This document shows, in pieces, positions 7,978 through 10,891 of a stretch of 10,891 nt of DNA. Made by a program: the position numbers and the translations under genes. The stretch lies in the NCBI GenBank assembly GCA_027028665.1, contig JALVIU010000225.1, positions 1 to 10,891 of the forward strand. The letters run 5' to 3'. The notes beneath the pieces are model-generated. The model worked only from the letters and a program-made list of their open reading frames with translations. It made no database searches and had not been told where the DNA came from. The first letter of the stretch is position 1. Every line of letters begins with the position of its first letter. This stretch comes from Candidatus Atribacteria bacterium. Its GTDB lineage: Bacteria; Atribacterota; JALVIU01.

Positions 7978-7996
7978 ATTTTTATTTTAACATAGA

Positions 7997-8026
7997 ATTA
8001 TCAATATGAAAAGAGCTTATCGTAAA
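7997..8026 (-). promoter_or_regulatory. Possible weak promoter for metF
   Basis: On the - strand, TTTACG (8021-8026) and GATAAT (7997-8002) are separated by 18 bases, giving 4/6 and 5/6 matches to the sigma70 boxes. It would start transcription about 12-15 bases upstream of the metF ATG, a very short leader without a ribosome site. The AT-rich background makes this tentative. Confidence 0.3.
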
Positions 8027-8790
8027 TAACCTATAAATATATATATATTTCTTAGAATTTCACTATAAAGACTTCTAAATATAGCTACAATATAAGGGAA
8101 AGAAAGATATAACATCATAAGACCAAGAAAAAGCTTTAAAGGAAAGACTACAATAAAAACATTTAGTTGAGGGGCAACTCTTGAGATTATACCCATAGCT
8201 ACATGAACCAAAAACATGGAAGCAAGGACAGGTGCTGCAATACGAATAGAAAGTTTAAAGAAAAATATAAACAAATCTAAAACCCTTGTTGTAATCTGGG
8301 GATGATATGTAGCACCCCCAAGAGGGATATACAAAAAACTATCTGAAATGCTTTTTATAAGTACATAATGGCCGCCAAGTCCTATAAAAATTAATACAGA
8401 AATAAGATAGATAAACTGAGATGTTACTGGTAACTGGGTCTCTGCCTGGGGATCAAATATATTGGACATTCCAAATCCTATATGAAGATCTATATATTCA
8501 CCTGCAAGTTGTATACCTGCAAAGACCAGCGTAACGGAATAACCTAAAGTTATCCCCACCAAAACCTCTTTTGCTAAAAAGATGGCATAAGAAAGAGAGA
8601 GAAAGGAGACATTAATGGATGATTTTGTAATAGGAGATAGTAACAAAGATAGCCATAGAGCAAAAAAGACTCTAACCTGTGTAGGCAAAGTCTTAAAGGA
8701 AAAAATAGGGACTGTGCTTAAGAAGCCAGATATACGGGCAAAGATAAGCAAAAAAATCTGAAATTGAGAAAGTATATATTCTACATTCAT
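8017..8790 (-). CDS. fliR: Flagellar biosynthetic protein FliR (export gate)
   Basis: Integral membrane component of the flagellar type III export gate, forming the core complex with FliP and FliQ. At 257 aa it has the usual length for FliR without a fused FlhB domain. Family features include the N-terminal FARISGFLSTVPIFSFKTLPTQVRVFFAL (residues 17-45), the GEYIDLHIGFGMSNIFDPQ segment (97-115), several long hydrophobic helices, and GIISRVAPQLNVFIVVFPLKLFLGL (200-224). The start codon overlaps the fliQ stop as ATGA. The bases upstream lack a good ribosome site, which suggests translational coupling. In many flagellar operons flhB and flhA come next; here metF follows instead. Confidence 0.95.
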   Translation of the reverse strand: MNVEYILSQFQIFLLIFARISGFLSTVPIFSFKTLPTQVRVFFALWLSLLLSPITKSSINVSFLSLSYAIFLAKEVLVGITLGYSVTLVFAGIQLAGEYIDLHIGFGMSNIFDPQAETQLPVTSQFIYLISVLIFIGLGGHYVLIKSISDSFLYIPLGGATYHPQITTRVLDLFIFFFKLSIRIAAPVLASMFLVHVAMGIISRVAPQLNVFIVVFPLKLFLGLMMLYLSFPYIVAIFRSLYSEILRNIYIFIGYLR

Positions 8791-9056
8791 CTAATTAAAT
8801 TCGGAAGATTAATAAATAAAGTAGAAGTAAAATACAAAAGCCTTCCCAACATCCATGGTCCAAGTAATGCAAGTACAAGAAATACTACAATGATTTTTGG
8901 TACAAAAGAAAGTGTCATTTCATGAATCTGAGTAAGGGCTTGAAACAAACTTATAACAAGACCCACCAAAAGCCCTGCCCCTAAAAGCGGGCCTGCGAGG
9001 TAGAGAATAAGTAAGAGGGCATCTCTTCCTATTCGCATTAAAAATTCCATAGTCAT
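8787..9056 (-). CDS. fliQ: Flagellar biosynthetic protein FliQ (export gate)
   Basis: Small membrane protein of the flagellar type III export gate, present in several copies around the FliP-FliR core. At 89 aa it is exactly the family size, with two hydrophobic helices (about residues 13-35 and 51-73) joined by the conserved SLFQALTQIHEMTLSFVPKI loop. The start at 9056 is preferred over the second Met two codons on, because AGGAG (within 9063-9067) lies 7 bases upstream. It sits 11 bases after fliP and overlaps fliR by ATGA. Confidence 0.96.
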   Translation of the reverse strand: MTMEFLMRIGRDALLLILYLAGPLLGAGLLVGLVISLFQALTQIHEMTLSFVPKIIVVFLVLALLGPWMLGRLLYFTSTLFINLPNLIR

Positions 9057-9067
9057 TTTTTATCTCC

Positions 9068-9826
9068 TTATTTAAAGCTAAGTATAAGGGATCTTACTAA
9101 AAGATGCCACCCATCTACCATAACAAAAAGTAGTATTTTAAATGGCAACGAAATCATAACAGGAGGAACCATCATCATACCCATAGACATAAGCACACTT
9201 GCTGTAACAACATCTATAACCAAAAAAGGTATATATATAAGAAAACCCATTTCAAAAGCAGTCCGAAGTTCGCTTATCATAAATGCTGGTATAAGTACAT
9301 AAGTAGGTACCTCATTTATATTTTTTGGTCGAGGAAGCTTGGCAACGGATACAAAAAGAGCAAGGTCCTTTTCTCTTGTTTGTCGAATCATAAAGTCTCG
9401 TATAGGTTTTTCCCCTTTCTTTATAGCCTCATTAAATGTAATCTTACCTGACATATATGGCACTATAGCATTTTGTGTAACGGCTTTACCCACAGGATAC
9501 ATTGTAAAAAATGTAAGAAACAAAGCAAGGCCTACAAGTATTTGATTTGAAGGCATTTGTTGGGTACCAAGTGCATGCCTTAAAAAGGATAAAACAATTA
9601 TAATCCTGGTAAATGAGGTAACCATCATTAAAATAGCAGGTGCCAAGGATAGAACTGTTAATAAAAGTAGTATCTCAAGGGTGAGTGCCACGTCTCGAGG
9701 AGAAGCAGCATTACCTATACTCACAGAGACTTTAGGTATAGGTATTGTTTCTTGAGCCATAGCATAAGCTGAAAATAAAAATAAAACTAAAAAAAGAAAA
9801 AACAAAAGGAGAAATGTTCTTCTCAT
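9068..9826 (-). CDS. fliP: Flagellar biosynthetic protein FliP (export gate)
   Basis: Core pore-forming membrane subunit of the flagellar type III export gate. At 252 aa it starts with a signal peptide (residues 1-24, RR then a long Leu/Phe run, likely cleaved after AMA). This is followed by the family signatures [41 protein letters not shown] (67-107) and [37 protein letters not shown] (186-222), plus the C-terminal [17 protein letters not shown]. The MPSNQ and MGMMMVPP blocks are diagnostic. The ATG overlaps the fliO stop (ATGA), with a GGGAG ribosome site inside the end of fliO. Confidence 0.97.
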   Translation of the reverse strand: MRRTFLLLFFLFLVLFLFSAYAMAQETIPIPKVSVSIGNAASPRDVALTLEILLLLTVLSLAPAILMMVTSFTRIIIVLSFLRHALGTQQMPSNQILVGLALFLTFFTMYPVGKAVTQNAIVPYMSGKITFNEAIKKGEKPIRDFMIRQTREKDLALFVSVAKLPRPKNINEVPTYVLIPAFMISELRTAFEMGFLIYIPFLVIDVVTASVLMSMGMMMVPPVMISLPFKILLFVMVDGWHLLVRSLILSFK

Positions 9827-10227
9827 TTCTTTCTCCCAAAGGTTCTCTTAAGCTCCTCAGTAACAGTTTTTATTTTTACACTCCTTACACCTTCCAATTT
9901 CTCCTTAAAACCTATCTTAAAGTCCTCTTCTTTAAGTTCTGTAATAAGATTTATATTATTAGGGGTTACCCCCAGTAAAAGAAGCCTTTCCCCCACCTTT
10001 ACTATATACAACATTTCTTTTGCTCTAAGGTAAGAAAAAGAGACTACCTTTATAAGATCCGATTGACCAGAACCTCCAGGATAAGAATATCTTTTTAGTA
10101 TATATACAACTAAATATATCAGGGCCAATACTATAATTAAAGAGAATATCATCCTTATGCTTGTGGAAAGCATCCCTGGAGGTGGTACAGGTGTAGGTTG
10201 GGCATAATTCAAATCTACACCTGTCAT
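9823..10227 (-). CDS. fliO: Flagellar protein FliO/FliZ (export-gate assembly)
   Basis: Membrane protein that helps FliP assemble into the export gate. It is 134 aa: a short Pro-rich N-terminal segment (residues 1-24), one membrane helix (about 25-45, [17 protein letters not shown]), then a cytoplasmic domain with [38 protein letters not shown] (61-98), which matches the FliO pattern of a small beta domain. The tail is basic (RTFGRKK). Sequence conservation in FliO is low, so the call rests on this pattern together with its position between fliY and fliP. The start overlaps the fliY stop by ATGA, with AGAGAGGG upstream as ribosome site. Confidence 0.88.
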   Translation of the reverse strand: MTGVDLNYAQPTPVPPPGMLSTSIRMIFSLIIVLALIYLVVYILKRYSYPGGSGQSDLIKVVSFSYLRAKEMLYIVKVGERLLLLGVTPNNINLITELKEEDFKIGFKEKLEGVRSVKIKTVTEELKRTFGRKK

Positions 10228-10891
10228 AAGGCCCTTACCCTCTCTTCAGGGCTTATTATCTTGGTAATTCTTACACCAAAATTTTCATCTATAATTACTA
10301 CCTCTCCCTTTGCAATAAGTTTATTGTTCACCATTATTTCTACAGGCTCACCTGCCAATTTATCAAGCTCTATGACCGAGCCTGTACCCAACTCCAAAAT
10401 ATCCTTTACAAGCATAGAAGTTCTACCTAACTCAACAGTAATCTCAAGGGGCACATCTAATAATAAATCTATATTATTACCTCCTGTCTGTGATGTATGA
10501 GATTGAGGAAATGGTGCAAACTCTGCTGGTCTTACATCTGGAGGAGGCCCCTGTACTTGTTGTTGATATTCAGGTTGCCCCTGAGGCACTGAAACTCCTC
10601 CATAAGATGGTGATTGTTGATAAGTAGGTTGTGCCTGAGGAGTAGAGGGTGAAGGTGCTTGTGTCTGCTGTGGCGGTACTTGAGTTTGTTGTGGTCCAGT
10701 CTGGGAATTGGGTGGTACAGGTTGAGGTGTGGGCTCTGACTGAGTTGATGATGGAGTCTGTGCCTGTGTTTCTTGTGAGTGAGATCTCTCCTCCATTCCT
10801 CCACCCAGTAAACTTTCTATCATACTTTTTGCAAAATCTACAGGTAAAACTTGACTAAATATAGTATCTACTAATTCCTCTATTTTCATTC
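10224..10891 (-). CDS. fliY: Flagellar motor switch protein FliY/FliN, 5' end outside window
   Basis: C-ring protein at the flagellar base that, with FliG and FliM, sets rotation direction. The C-terminal SpoA/FliN domain is clear (about residues 139-215, counting from the Met at 10889): [69 protein letters not shown]. Before it lies a Pro/Gln-rich linker of about 100 residues. The first 30 residues ([24 protein letters not shown]) resemble the end of the CheC-like middle domain of FliY rather than a FliN start, so the Met at the edge is probably internal and the gene continues past the window. If the Met were the true start, this would be a FliN with an unusually long N-terminal extension. 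It heads the visible fliY-O-P-Q-R cluster and overlaps fliO by ATGA. Confidence 0.88.
   Translation of the reverse strand, partial: MKIEELVDTIFSQVLPVDFAKSMIESLLGGGMEERSHSQETQAQTPSSTQSEPTPQPVPPNSQTGPQQTQVPPQQTQAPSPSTPQAQPTYQQSPSYGGVSVPQGQPEYQQQVQGPPPDVRPAEFAPFPQSHTSQTGGNNIDLLLDVPLEITVELGRTSMLVKDILELGTGSVIELDKLAGEPVEIMVNNKLIAKGEVVIIDENFGVRITKIISPEERVRAL
10476..10784 (-). repeat. Low-complexity Pro/Gln/Ser/Thr-rich linker coding region in fliY
   Basis: About 103 codons (residues 36-138) encode an almost uncharged stretch rich in P, Q, S and T, with recurring PPQQTQ- and PQ-like units, ending in [11 protein letters not shown] shortly before the SpoA domain. It is expected to be disordered and to tether the two folded parts of the switch protein. 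The repeats are imperfect, with no exact tandem unit. Confidence 0.75.

Noticed and set aside
8036-8048. AT dinucleotide run near the end of fliR
   Set aside because: It is short, lies within fliR coding sequence and is expected in AT-rich DNA.
10532-10804. 90-codon His/Leu-rich open frame on the - strand inside fliY
   Set aside because: It is a frame-shifted reading of the low-complexity P/Q linker; such repeats keep several frames open.
1-10891. CRISPR arrays, tRNA or rRNA genes, insertion sequences, phage or defence genes
   Set aside because: No regularly spaced repeats, cloverleaf-like sequences, transposase motifs or defence domains were seen; the window is filled with housekeeping-type genes.

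Overview
The window looks like ordinary chromosome from an AT-rich bacterium, probably a thermophilic anaerobe. Coding density is high, genes overlap or nearly touch, and Arg and Ile codons are dominated by AGA/AGG and ATA. The gene content (several-component peptide-type ABC importer, PfkB kinase with DeoR regulator, short MetF, FliY-type flagellar switch protein) would fit Bacillota, Thermotogota or related deep-branching groups. I cannot assign a genus from the sequence alone.

Left part (1-5187, + strand): a complete Dpp/Opp-type ABC importer, cut at its 5' end by the window edge. Order: substrate-binding protein (partial), a strong intrinsic terminator hairpin, two permeases (DppB- and DppC-like), two ATPases (DppD- and DppF-like). 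The hairpin between binding protein and permeases suggests the binding protein is made in excess and the membrane and ATPase genes are reached by read-through. The binding protein carries an inserted EF-hand-like loop. Both ATPases have the four-cysteine C-terminal tail linked to an iron-sulfur cluster in this family.

Middle (5188-7111, + strand): a sigma70-type promoter flanked by small inverted repeats drives a DeoR-family regulator followed 20 bases later by a PfkB-family sugar kinase. This looks like a small self-regulated carbohydrate operon. Whether it is functionally tied to the upstream importer is inference.

Right part (7108-10891, - strand): read leftwards from the right edge, fliY (or fliN; 5' end outside the window), fliO, fliP, fliQ and fliR, the flagellar switch and export-gate genes, packed with ATGA stop/start overlaps. 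They are followed by metF (5,10-methylenetetrahydrofolate reductase) where flhB would commonly be found. metF converges on the kinase gene, and both stop codons are read from one TTAA palindrome at 7108-7111.

There are no non-coding gaps over about 110 bases, and I saw no RNA genes, CRISPR arrays, insertion sequences or phage genes. I found no convincing undescribed system. The most interesting items are the EF-hand-like insertion in the binding protein, the intra-operon terminator, the repeats around the deoR promoter, and the metF junction with the flagellar operon.
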